Origin: Branchiostoma floridae
Taxonomy: Eukaryota > Chordata > Leptocardii > Amphioxiformes > Branchiostomatidae
DNA: 64,000 nt
Direction: 5' to 3'
Assembly: GCF_000003815.2 (NCBI RefSeq)
Contig: NC_049983.1
Location: forward strand, 1 to 64,000
Below the pieces are notes generated by a model. The model did not search any database, was not told where the DNA came from, and saw only the letters and a program-made list of their open reading frames with translations. The position numbers and the translations under genes are program-made. Numbering within the stretch: the first letter of the stretch is position 1; every line of letters starts with the position of its first letter. Shown piece by piece: positions 12,401-18,789 of the stretch.

Positions 12401-15400
12401 AGGTTGACCTGACATTTTCCGTCGGTACTGCAGCGGGCCGAGTGTGTGTGCCCGTTTATTTGCAGAATGCAGAACTCCAGACGTTGCGGATGGTTTTGCA
12501 TGATATTTGGCAGATATGTAGAGGTTGGGAAAAGGAAGGTCAAGTTCAAAAGCTAAGTAACAGTGAACATTATCAGGCACAAAGCATGCAAATCAGGGTC
12601 TTATTTACATAATATATGAGGAAATGCTATGATAGCCTTGTTTGCTAATAGAAGACTTTCATACTTTGGACAACACAATAATTAAAACATATTTTGTTAT
12701 TTGGTTAGACAAAGACGATCAGCTGATAATTTATGCTAATGAGGACATTATTTGCATAATGACTGAGAAACATTTATAATACATCAGCCGAAAAGGTTAG
12801 TTAAGATTTTAATCTAAGATTTCACTAATAAAGGGAACTCTACAGCCCAGTTATATCTACAAATTTTAAGAACATGACCATCATAACATCAACAATCTAT
12901 AAGGTTTCTTCATAATAAACCTTGTTAATTTGGTGAAGGTGCGTGGAACTCTAGATCAGATTAACATTAATTCACCTTTATCCGCGGATTGACCTATATC
13001 CGTTGCTTTCAAAAACAGGATATTTAGGAATATGATATGAAGTCCACGGATGGCGGTTACAAACTGTGATATTTTGAAAACGTTAAAATTTGAAAACATA
13101 ATCCGTAGAGTTGACATTACAAAGTTGTTAAAAGCAACGGATTTTGGTTACCCGCGGATAAAGGTGAATGTTTGCCCTCAGGATACAGACGACTGGAACA
13201 CAGCGGTGGTGTGGCAGGCTTTGCTTCTCTTCTAACCCTGTACCCTGACGCTTCGGGAGGAGTCTATACCTCCGTCAATGGTCCCAGTACGGCAGGGGTG
13301 GCCTCCGACGTCCACGAAATCATCCACGGCATGGTCGGAGATATCCTCACAGGTACAAAGTTTGATTACGAAATTGAGCTTTGGACATAGGAGTTTTCTT
13401 TTACACAACCATTTTTCTCACCTGCCTGTCAGACATCTTTCGAAGTATAGCTTCTAACTGGAGTTCTGCTTGTAGCCGATGTAGGTGGCGCTTTTCCGGC
13501 GAGAACACTATCCCAAACGTGGCTTAGCTTGTACCACCCCCCCCCCCCCACCCCCCTTCGTCCCGGTTCGTCACTAGGGTGGACTTCCTTACCTAAACTG
13601 CTTCTTGATTTCAACGGATTCGTCTGTTGTCTTCTCTGTCTATAACCTTTTCGCCACCGCGAAAGCGCAACCTACATCGGCTGCATATAGCGGCGAGAAG
13701 CAGAACTCCAGTTAGAAGCTCAAAGAAAGATCGATGTCTGACAGAAATCGAAACTTCAGCAGGTGAGAAAAACTGGTTGTGTAAAAGAAAACTCCTATGT
13801 CCTATGATCCATCAACCTGATGAAATTATTTTCGAAAGCTTTACGTTGTTCCAACACAAAAAAAGAAAAAAACTCACCGTAAAATTTCGGCCGATCTCAC
13901 CAACCTTCGTCAGATATCTCACCACGTTCCGGAAGTCGGATGTGTGATGACGTCAGGAGCGAATCGTAAATGGCGGGAAGGCGGAATCTACCACCTTCAC
14001 GGTTCAATGAGGGTTGATGACACCCCCCCCCCCCACGTCACAAACCAATATTGTATCTTATCCAAAATGCGTACTAAATTTGTGTTGCAACGAAGCTTAA
14101 CTTCGTGATTATGTCTCCTACCAACATAGATGAGTTTTCATTCGAAGGTACAAAGTTTCTAATCTCAAGGTAGAGGTTGGGATCAAAAATGGTTACGTTT
14201 TCCCCGTTTCTGTCACAGATCGTCTCCCTTAATTTTGGAGATACCAACGTTGTAACCTCGAAATTCTTGGTTGGATGAAAACAGACCGTTGCAAACCCAT
14301 AGACAATATTTCAAGCCGAGAGATAAATGGCATGGAGCTCCCCCCGACATTCCTCCTGACTTCTTACCGACTAAGGTTGGTGCTGCTAGGTTGGGAGTAG
14401 CCAGGAACACACACTTTTCTAGCTTCAGTTCGTTTCTCTGGTTACATCCGAGCAACATATGACCTTGTCACCTTTAAGTTGTCAAAAACGTGCAGAGAAC
14501 TTTTAAAAAGAAGGAAACCTCACTGAGCAACGCCCAACCACAGATGGGCTTAGTTAGGTGCAGTCTCACTGCACTTGCGTCAAACTTGTGTCACTGCGGG
14601 GTTCCTTCACAGCGTCACTGTTTTAGGATTTTCTAAATTTTTTTCAATTTATGATTTAGGTATTGTGTAATACGAAAAATTATGACTCAGAAGACAAAAA
14701 ATACACAAAAAAGTAAGAAAATTCGTTCTTTATTCCTGACATTCGTCGAGTATCTTTCGAACCCCGCAGTGACGCAAGTGCAGTGAGAGTGTACTATGGC
14801 CTGGAGAATGTCGGGAGACCATGGAAGGCTATGTGTGACTGATGGCCTTTAGAAATAAGCAAGAGAAAAACTGAAATTTTAATGTCTATTATTTCTTTTG
14901 CTCACCAATAGGCAAGGACCACTGGCTAAACGCCACCACAGCCTGCACGTATCCTGAGCCTTGGTGGACGAGACCGGAGCCCAACAGCACCGTCCTCCTC
15001 GAGATCTCGGACAACTTCCCGCGAGACAAACGTGACTACGAGGGTGTCTATGGCAACCACGCGGCAGGCAATTTGACGATAACCCTGAACACGACCGACA
15101 ACAAGTTATACTTCAGAATCGGTCTGACCGGACGTGGTCTAGTTCTTCCTACCGTTTCTGATTACCACATTCTCTGTCGAGCAGAACCGATAGCATATAG
15201 CCCCGCATTCGTTGCTATCATAGGCCAGAAAGATGGTAAAGTATTCTCTTTAGCCCTGCAAAGCGATCCCCCTGAACCTCTTGTACTGTTCGAGCGAGGC
15301 CTGAAGCTGACAGACCCGGACCCTACAGAGCCGGAGTGGGACGACTGTACAAGTGTCTCCGGCTCTGCAAGGGACATGTCCTATGGTTACATCTTCCTCG

Positions 15401-15447
15401 TCTTGTTCAGCATGGTCTTTGCGAACTACATGACCAATCTGATGTGA
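3154..15447 (+). CDS. Class C beta-lactamase-related serine hydrolase, 5'-partial, four exons seen
   Basis: Exons 3154-3426, 4073-4332, 13182-13352 and 14912-15447 join in phases 2, 1 and 1 and give about 412 C-terminal residues ending at TGA 15445-15447. Motifs in order: YNN with [11 protein letters not shown] and LQPLGM (second catalytic box of class C beta-lactamases and penicillin-binding-protein-like esterases); [19 protein letters not shown]; then HSGG-x3-F with a SVNGP strand (third box). The last exon adds a roughly 110-residue beta-rich tail and a hydrophobic C-terminus, suggesting a membrane or surface-anchored protein. The N-terminal S-x-x-K exon is missing and would lie upstream of 3154 or in a gap. 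The substrate cannot be inferred; animal members are hydrolases of mostly unknown substrate. An antisense P450 gene lies in the second intron. Confidence 0.85.
4073..4332 (+). CDS. Hydrolase exon B
   Basis: The acceptor GTTATTAG precedes 4073 and the donor AGAG|GTACTT follows 4332; phase 2 in, phase 1 out. It encodes the helical-subdomain signature around [18 protein letters not shown] and ends in [11 protein letters not shown], which continues into exon C. An inverted-repeat element begins only about 20 bp after the donor. Confidence 0.85.
4353..4507. mobile_element. Short inverted-repeat element (MITE), ACGTCACAT type
   Basis: The ends are inverted: ACGTCACATGTCCAACCCAG on the left against CCCGGTCTGGTATGTGACGT on the right, with a second internal inversion (AAAATTTCATGTAT region). 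About 155 bp, no coding capacity. A related element is at 35985-36162. Confidence 0.7.
4940..5335. repeat. Direct repeat, about 150 bp, two good copies plus one degraded
   Basis: Blocks starting near 5065 and 5210 are nearly identical over about 120 bp (GAAAATGGTATACCTGG ... ACTCGAGATGTTGTTGATGG). A more diverged third copy precedes them from about 4940 (GGTCTGTATGTAGGTCAACA ... GATATTTGGTAGG). The same theme (GATATTTGGCAGATATGTAG ... GGTCAAGTTC) recurs at 12300-12550, so it is probably a dispersed family rather than a local minisatellite. Confidence 0.75.
5775..5969. mobile_element. MITE with about 42-bp terminal inverted repeats
   Basis: The left end AGTTCACCTTTATCCATTGG and following bases are mirrored by the right end ending GGATAAAGGTGAACT; the terminal repeats extend through CTATATCCGTTGCTTTT with almost no mismatch. 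About 195 bp, no ORF. It lies 10 bp beyond the stop codon of the P450 gene. A sister copy is at 12970-13169. Confidence 0.9.
5980..6158 (-). CDS. P450 last exon (haem-binding loop)
   Basis: The acceptor TTTATTTCCAG precedes 6158. The exon enters in phase 1, as in CYP2 genes, and reads [18 protein letters not shown] to stop TAG at 5980-5982. It supplies the haem-ligand cysteine and the L-helix, but the preceding exon that would end in F-x-x-G is not in the assembly. Confidence 0.85.
5980..10297 (-). CDS. Cytochrome P450, CYP2-like; one internal exon missing from the assembly
   Basis: Six exons (10297-9913, 9363-9221, 8766-8556, 8151-7868, 7734-7546, 6158-5980) join in frame except between the fifth and the last. 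The product is a microsomal haem monooxygenase: an N-terminal membrane anchor (about residues 18-42), a proline-rich hinge ([15 protein letters not shown]), an I-helix AGTETT, a K-helix ETMR (E-x-x-R), and a haem loop GRRVCLG with the cysteine ligand. The exons seen give about 463 residues. CYP2 proteins are near 500, so about 48 residues (meander, P-x-R-F, start of the haem loop) are absent; that exon should lie between 7546 and 6158, where a gap and foreign sequence sit. The helix-C tryptophan position reads GPGFRQRKR, with F in place of W. The substrate cannot be inferred. Confidence 0.88.
6175..6745 (-). mobile_element. Penelope-like retroelement remnant (GIY-YIG endonuclease end)
   Basis: Minus-strand frames encode [20 protein letters not shown] (Y-V-G, then E-R-S-L-x-x-R-x-x-E-H), the GIY-YIG nuclease region found at the C-terminus of Penelope-like elements. 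After a stop at about 6503 and a shift, a second block ([20 protein letters not shown] ... YLPLL, about 6470-6355) matches the usual end of such proteins. The RT domain is absent and the ORF is broken. Flanking sequence (GTTAATAGAATTTTCATCAA) is shared with 8164-8360. Confidence 0.7.
7049..7330 (+). CDS. Light-harvesting chlorophyll-binding (LHC family) protein fragment, probably algal contaminant
   Basis: One open frame runs from a TAG at 7034 into the N gap at 7332 without an internal stop. It contains [14 protein letters not shown] and [17 protein letters not shown], the conserved pre-helix FDPLGL and helix E-x-K-H-G-R-x-A-M-L signatures of the chlorophyll a/b and fucoxanthin-chlorophyll protein superfamily, preceded by a helix-2-like [20 protein letters not shown]. 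The family is photosynthetic and has no role in an animal. GC content and third-position GC jump sharply at about 7050 compared with the AT-rich flank. The piece abuts a gap, so it sits at a contig end. The best explanation is feed-alga (haptophyte or diatom type) sequence joined into the scaffold; horizontal transfer is possible but much less likely. Confidence 0.85.
7332..7431. other. Assembly gap (100 N)
   Basis: An estimated-size N run directly after the LHC fragment and within the span where the missing P450 exon should be. Confidence 0.99.
7546..7734 (-). CDS. P450 exon 5 (K-helix)
   Basis: The acceptor TGTCAACACAG precedes 7734 and the donor CAG|GTATAG follows 7546; 63 codons, phase 0 to 0. 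It contains [15 protein letters not shown] with the invariant E-x-x-R and then the PKGTQ segment. Confidence 0.9.
7868..8151 (-). CDS. P450 exon 4 (I-helix)
   Basis: The acceptor TTTTCTCCAG precedes 8151 (phase 1 in) and the donor AAG|GTACAG follows 7868 (phase 0 out). It encodes [11 protein letters not shown] and the oxygen-activation motif [18 protein letters not shown]. Confidence 0.9.
8164..8360. mobile_element. Internally deleted copy of the Penelope-like element flank
   Basis: It matches 6175-6302 (GTTAATAGAATTTTCATCAA ... GAGTGACCCAGTTCTCGCGA) and then jumps to sequence matching 6700-6745 (TATTAACTGTGTACATACGT), so the coding middle is deleted. The 22-bp ends GTTAATAGAATTTTCATCAA are inverted relative to each other. 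It lies in the P450 intron between exons 3 and 4. Confidence 0.7.
8556..8766 (-). CDS. P450 exon 3
   Basis: The acceptor CTTTTTCAG precedes 8766 and the donor GGAG|GTAAAT follows 8556; phase 0 in, phase 1 out. It reads [20 protein letters not shown] then [14 protein letters not shown], a strong CYP2-type match (PFD, N-V-I-C, F-G-x-R-x-D/E-Y). Confidence 0.9.
8810..9140 (+). mobile_element. Non-LTR retrotransposon (LINE) 3' end
   Basis: The plus frame ending at 9048 reads [16 protein letters not shown] then [20 protein letters not shown], the usual C-terminal tail of LINE reverse-transcriptase ORFs (S-F-F-P-R-T, W-N-x-L, S-L-x-x-F-K). A 3' UTR follows with GTGGTTATACCGGCTATATA and a tail of ATACAGAT-like repeats. 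5'-truncated and inserted in the P450 intron between exons 2 and 3. A weaker relic of the same tail is at 35185-35260. Confidence 0.75.
9221..9363 (-). CDS. P450 exon 2 (helix C)
   Basis: The acceptor TTCCCCAAG precedes 9363 (phase 1 in) and the donor AGG|GTAGGA follows 9221 (phase 0 out). It encodes [20 protein letters not shown] and [13 protein letters not shown], the CYP2 helix-C region. The haem-propionate tryptophan of W-x-x-x-R is replaced by phenylalanine. Confidence 0.85.
9745..9845. repeat. Cluster of palindromes, TATCCCAGAAGCGCTTCTGG type
   Basis: A perfect 24-bp palindrome occupies 9817-9840, with a near-perfect copy at 9753-9777 and a half copy near 9799-9815. The GGATATCC-like core is also scattered over 9455-9740. 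It lies in P450 intron 1. Origin unknown; possibly a decayed foldback repeat. Confidence 0.7.
9913..10297 (-). CDS. P450 exon 1 (membrane anchor)
   Basis: ATG at 10297 has GCC next to it and is followed by [16 protein letters not shown], a hydrophobic anchor [20 protein letters not shown], basic LRRS and the proline hinge [14 protein letters not shown]. It ends at AAAG|GTGACT in phase 1. The length of 128 codons fits CYP2 first exons. Confidence 0.92.
10470..10761. mobile_element. TAGCCTGGGTACC-type MITE with 9-bp target duplication
   Basis: TAGCCTGGGTACCAT at 10479 is inverted at the right end (ATGGTACCCAGGTTA, ending 10752). TCAGATTGG flanks both sides (10470-10478 and 10753-10761). The 9-bp duplication suggests a Mutator-like transposase. 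The interior is GC-rich and non-coding. Confidence 0.85.
11025..12300. mobile_element. Foldback-like element built from 31-bp hairpin units
   Basis: The left end (GTGGTTGTGGGGCAAAACTA then CGAAAACCTCCCC) is inverted at the right end (GAGGTTTTCGTAGACTTGCG then GTTGTGGG). Inside both ends are arrays of TTCAGCACTGGAAAACCAGT GCTGA-type units: three at 11068-11155 and about thirteen at 11758-12265. At 12022-12146 the units are spaced exactly 31 bp apart. Each unit is an 8-9-bp stem with a short loop. Terminal repeats made of short subrepeats are characteristic of foldback elements. No transposase is seen. Confidence 0.65.
11160..11640 (+). mobile_element. Non-LTR retroposon 3' tail inside the foldback element
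   Basis: The insert between the two hairpin arrays ends in GCAATAAAGGTCTTCATTCA with a (CATT)n tail at 11612-11632, a typical LINE/SINE terminus. No coding domain is recognisable in the remainder. Confidence 0.45.
12970..13169. mobile_element. MITE, sister of 5775-5969, abutting a splice acceptor
   Basis: The left end ATTCACCTTTATCCGCGG and right end CCGCGGATAAAGGTGAAT are inverted, with CCGTTGCTTT continuing the repeats inward. The right boundary is 12 bp before hydrolase exon C, so the upstream part of that intron end is transposon sequence. Confidence 0.88.
13182..13352 (+). CDS. Hydrolase exon C (HSGG box)
   Basis: The acceptor TTTGCCCTCAG precedes 13182 and the donor ACAG|GTACAA follows 13352; phase 1 to 1. 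It encodes [17 protein letters not shown] and SVNGP, the third active-site box of the beta-lactamase-related fold. It follows exon B's [11 protein letters not shown] directly in the spliced frame. Confidence 0.85.
13383..13802. mobile_element. Inverted-repeat element with long arms
   Basis: Left-arm sequence (GGACATAGGAGTTTTCTTTT ... CTTCTAACTGGAGTTCTGCT) reappears inverted at 13684-13802 (AGCAGAACTCCAGTTAGAAG ... AAAACTCCTATGTCC). About 420 bp. A single arm of the same family lies at 40284-40455. It starts 31 bp after the donor of hydrolase exon C. Confidence 0.8.
14560..14791. mobile_element. MITE with CACTGCACTTGCGTCA termini
   Basis: The left TCTCACTGCACTTGCGTCA and GTCACTGCGGGGTTC are inverted at the right as GAACCCCGCAGTGAC and TGACGCAAGTGCAGTGAGA. 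AT-rich interior, no ORF. Confidence 0.8.
14912..15447 (+). CDS. Hydrolase last exon (tail domain and hydrophobic C-terminus)
   Basis: The acceptor CACCAATAG precedes 14912; phase 1 in, TGA at 15445-15447. It encodes a beta-rich tail ([34 protein letters not shown]) with several N-x-S/T sites. It ends in [18 protein letters not shown], which reads as a transmembrane or GPI-signal helix. Candidate AATAAA signals are at 15621 and 15822. Confidence 0.82.
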
Positions 15448-15496
15448 TATCACGACAGAATGTTAATCCACATGACTTGATTTTATAAATGACATT

Positions 15497-15597
15497 CATG
15501 CGCGCGATCGTTCGAATGGTAACGATCACCAGTCGCATTGGCAGGAAGCGTACCTCTGGGAAACGACCAAAGCACAATATGGCTGGATTCCAGGCTA
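15497..15597. mobile_element. Solo arm of the TAGCCTGGAATCCAG family
   Basis: The run from ATGGTAACGATCACCAGTCG through GGCTGGATTCCAGGCTA matches the right arm of the long-TIR element at 40884-41444, but no opposite arm is present nearby. Confidence 0.7.
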
Positions 15598-16169
15598 ACG
15601 GCCGACTACATGTCAAGAAAAATAAACTAGGTGTATAGAGTAACTATTTCTAAATGAACAATGTGCAATGTAAGCCTACTCAGCTGAATCCCAGTGAGAC
15701 TTTACAGTACGTAAAAAGAAATTTCTATGGTTTAAATTTTAGATTGCAGACATGGCACTAATTTTACTCAGTATAAGATTTTCATCAAGCTCGCATTTTG
15801 AGAATGTGAAAAAAAAACGAAAATAAAACTTCTTGCTTTATATCGTCTATAGCAATAGAGGCTGTATTGTATGAGCAAAACACGACCCTGACTTCTACTT
15901 CCTGTCAGTATGCAAGTCATTTCGCCTCCTCTTCCTGTCACATTCCATTTCCCCCTTAAAATCCTGCCACTCTACTTTATTCATACGACTTCGATCATAA
16001 CTACGAACACAATTAAGGCCAGCAAATATCACAAGTTCTTAGAAATAAGTTACACTGCACAAAGAATATTTAACGTTTTTATGAATTTTATTTGTCAACA
16101 CGGCGTTTAATTTTTGCACATCACTGGAAACGCCGGTCTTCCGTTGATCTTCCATGCCGGGTACAGGAG

Positions 16170-16731
16170 TCAGCGTCGCCTCATGGCGTCTGAAAAGAAG
16201 CATACATATCAGATCTGACAGCAGAGCCAACGAAATTTCAGTAATTTTCAGCCATAAATTGTTAGATTTTAGAGGGTCTCTGAGGGGGATCCCAGACCGC
16301 CATAACGAAAAATACATGGAGGGTTTTAACAATATGGCTGTTCATAGTTCCACATATCTATCACACATACAAAGTATGTATATATTTGGCCGACTCCATC
16401 TTCCGGCCTCTGCCGGGTTTTGCCTGGTTTTCTTAAATGTATTTACAGTACATGGTAAAAAAAGGGACAGCAAAACGTGATTTTTCTTACCTTCTTGCTC
16501 CTCCAGATCCTGTACCTTCTGTGCACGTGCGTCAAGCTGCTCATCCACTTCATCCAACAGGTCATGTAGGTTATCCAGGAGGGACCTCGTTTCTTTCTCG
16601 TACCCCGGCAGCTCTTCATTTTCCAGCTTACCTCTACGCCGCCGGCGACCCCACAAGAAGCCCTCCGAGTGGTCAATCAGCATTGCGGTGAAAACCATCG
16701 TCACAAGCAGCACACAGACGAACAGCCTCAT
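16170..16731 (-). CDS. Small secreted peptide precursor, two exons, 86 residues
   Basis: Exon 1 (16731-16491, 80 codons plus 1 base) starts at ACC-ATG and ends at GAAG|GTAAGA. Exon 2 (16189-16170) follows TTCTTTTCAG and adds DAMRRR and a stop. AATAAA on this strand at 16087-16092 fits a short 3' UTR. The protein has a signal peptide (MRLFVCVLLVTMVFTAM), then FLWGRRRRRGK, then an acidic amphipathic helix (SLLDNLHDLLDEVDEQL). The layout of signal, basic processing-like site and acidic segment resembles precursors of secreted bioactive peptides (neuropeptide or cationic antimicrobial type). I recognise no named family. A pyrimidine-rich CAG just upstream of the ATG hints at a 5' UTR intron. Confidence 0.65.
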
Positions 16732-17264
16732 GGTGTACACTCACCTGAGGGGAAAGGAAATAGTCTTCTTTATAGTTGGATATTTTCCATCGCATATAGA
16801 GATTTTCGTTTGATTTATTCGGCTGTACAGAGAAATACAGCCCGGGCTACCCAACTAGCCGAAGGCTATTTCAACGGCTAGCCCTGGTAACAACACAGTA
16901 TAGAATATACATCATTACGTTTACCAATTGTTTTTCGAAGTAGGTTATACAAATACAGACAACGCAAGATACGGATAATTTTGACTGTGCAGAGGCAATC
17001 TGTGTTCAGAACCTTGACTAGCATTCGTGTCGTCTGTGACTCTAGTATGAAAGCAGTCGTTACTCTCTGTGATATCAAGTCTATGATAATACAAGTATTA
17101 CGAGGTTATAACAATATAAGGCTATGTGAAGTAATTGCCACGTGTGAACGAATTAATACAGATCGTTCAGTAAGAACAGTGTTTGTTTTGGTGAAACTGA
17201 GTAGCACATATAGCGGACACAACTACATAGCAAGAGGTTGACTCCGATCGCAAGGGCTAGCGGA

Positions 17265-18130
17265 TGTCAACAATCAGGACGAGCAAGGCGGGAAGAAATA
17301 GCTTGGCCGAGTTGACCAGGGTTTGGGCCGAGTTAACGCTGGCCGAAATTCTAGATTGGTCAGAGCTTGCTGAATTTCAGCATCGCCCGAGCATCGACTG
17401 TATATTTTTAAAACAATCTGCTTCATCACAAATTGGACGGGGCTCGGTGTTTGACTCCGGAAAATTCAAGTGGTTGTCCTTTCTGCTTTTTTATTGTACA
17501 ACTGACATCACGCGGACGGACGAGCTTTTAAAAGTCGCCCGAAGCCCGCGTAACCGCCAAAACGCCGGTCATAGTCCGGCCGAAAATGTCCATTTGGAGC
17601 TTGTCGACAAATCGGCCGAGCTAAACTCTTGATTTGTAAAGGGTTGCTAGGAGTTCAGACCTGGAAAAACCAGTGCTCGGAGAAGTTCAGCACTGGAAAT
17701 CCAGTGCTGAGGTGTGAGCTTCAGTACTGGAACAAGGCCATTCGTCAGCACTGACCGCCCAGTGCTAAAGCCCCGTTTACAAATCAATAATTGAGCTCGG
17801 TCGATTTGTCAGCGCGAGCTCTAAATGGACATTTTCGGCCGGAGTATGACATTTTCGGCAGGAGTTTGGCGATTACGCGGGCTTCGGGCGACTTTTTCAA
17901 GCTCCGCGTGATGTCAGTTGTACATTAAAAAAAAAGCAGAAAGGACAATCACTTGAACTCTCCGTAGTGAAACACCGAGCCCCGTCCAATTTGTGACGAA
18001 GCCGATTGTTTAAAAAAATACAGCCGATGCTCGGGCGATGTTGAAATACGGCTAGCTTTGACCGATCTATAAATTCGGTCGGCGTTCGCATGGATTGTAA
18101 AGCCGGCGTAAGGCCGATTCAACCGTTGAT
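17265..18130. mobile_element. Foldback-type inverted repeat with hairpin-unit centre
   Basis: The left arm (about 17330-17642) and right arm (about 17770-18100) are inverted copies; for example GACGGGGCTCGGTGTTT at 17439 is mirrored by AAACACCGAGCCCCGTC at 17969. The right arm has a short internal duplication (GACATTTTCGGC). The 130-bp centre holds TTCAGCACTGGAAATCCAGT-type units like those at 11025-12300. No ORF of a known transposase. Confidence 0.75.
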
Positions 18131-18563
18131 TCAGTACTGGAACACCAGTGAGGAACCCGCCAGTTTTGTACATTTGCCCTATTGTTGGGCCCGTAGTCTG
18201 TTACGCTGTTGCGATCAAGTTAAACTAAATAGACCAGCTTTAAGATACAATAAAATGAGCGATATATACTGACTGCTTTGTGAAAATGGATGCTATTCAT
18301 GTAATGCTAAATAAGAGTAGCTGATAATGTAAACTTGGTACCTACCCGGTGTGCAAGAGCGATCACGATGTCCCTTGCGTTCGCAGGGATAATTTGTTTT
18401 GGAGTAGCTATAGGGACAAAATGGAGTGTTCGCGGTTAAAATTGCCATATAGGGTTTGGACCAATGGCTTACTTACCATGGACCTTGCTTACATGTTACC
18501 CTGGGGGCCATCCGAGAACGGGCGGCTATTGGGACAGTTTATTCGGTAGCCCAAGACAGACAG

Positions 18564-18768
18564 GTCCGCCGAGCTCCTACAAAGCGATCCCTCTGAAACG
18601 CCTGTACTGTTCGAGCGAGGCCTGAAGCTGACAGACCCGGACCCTACAGAGCCGGAGTGGGACGACTGTACAGGTGTCTCCGGCTCTGCAAGGGGCACGT
18701 CCTCTGGTTACATCTGCCTGGTCTTGTTCAGCATGGTCTTTGCGAACCACATGACCATCCTGGTGTGA
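18564..18768 (+). pseudogene. Truncated duplicate of the hydrolase last exon
   Basis: From about 18574 the sequence matches 15254-15447 closely and stays open to TGA 18766-18768 ([20 protein letters not shown] ... [12 protein letters not shown]). The upstream part of the exon and all other exons are absent, and an in-frame stop lies near 18547. It is either a dead fragment of a paralogue or its only exon in this window. Confidence 0.75.
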
Positions 18769-18789
18769 TATGTCGAGTGTATGTTAGGC

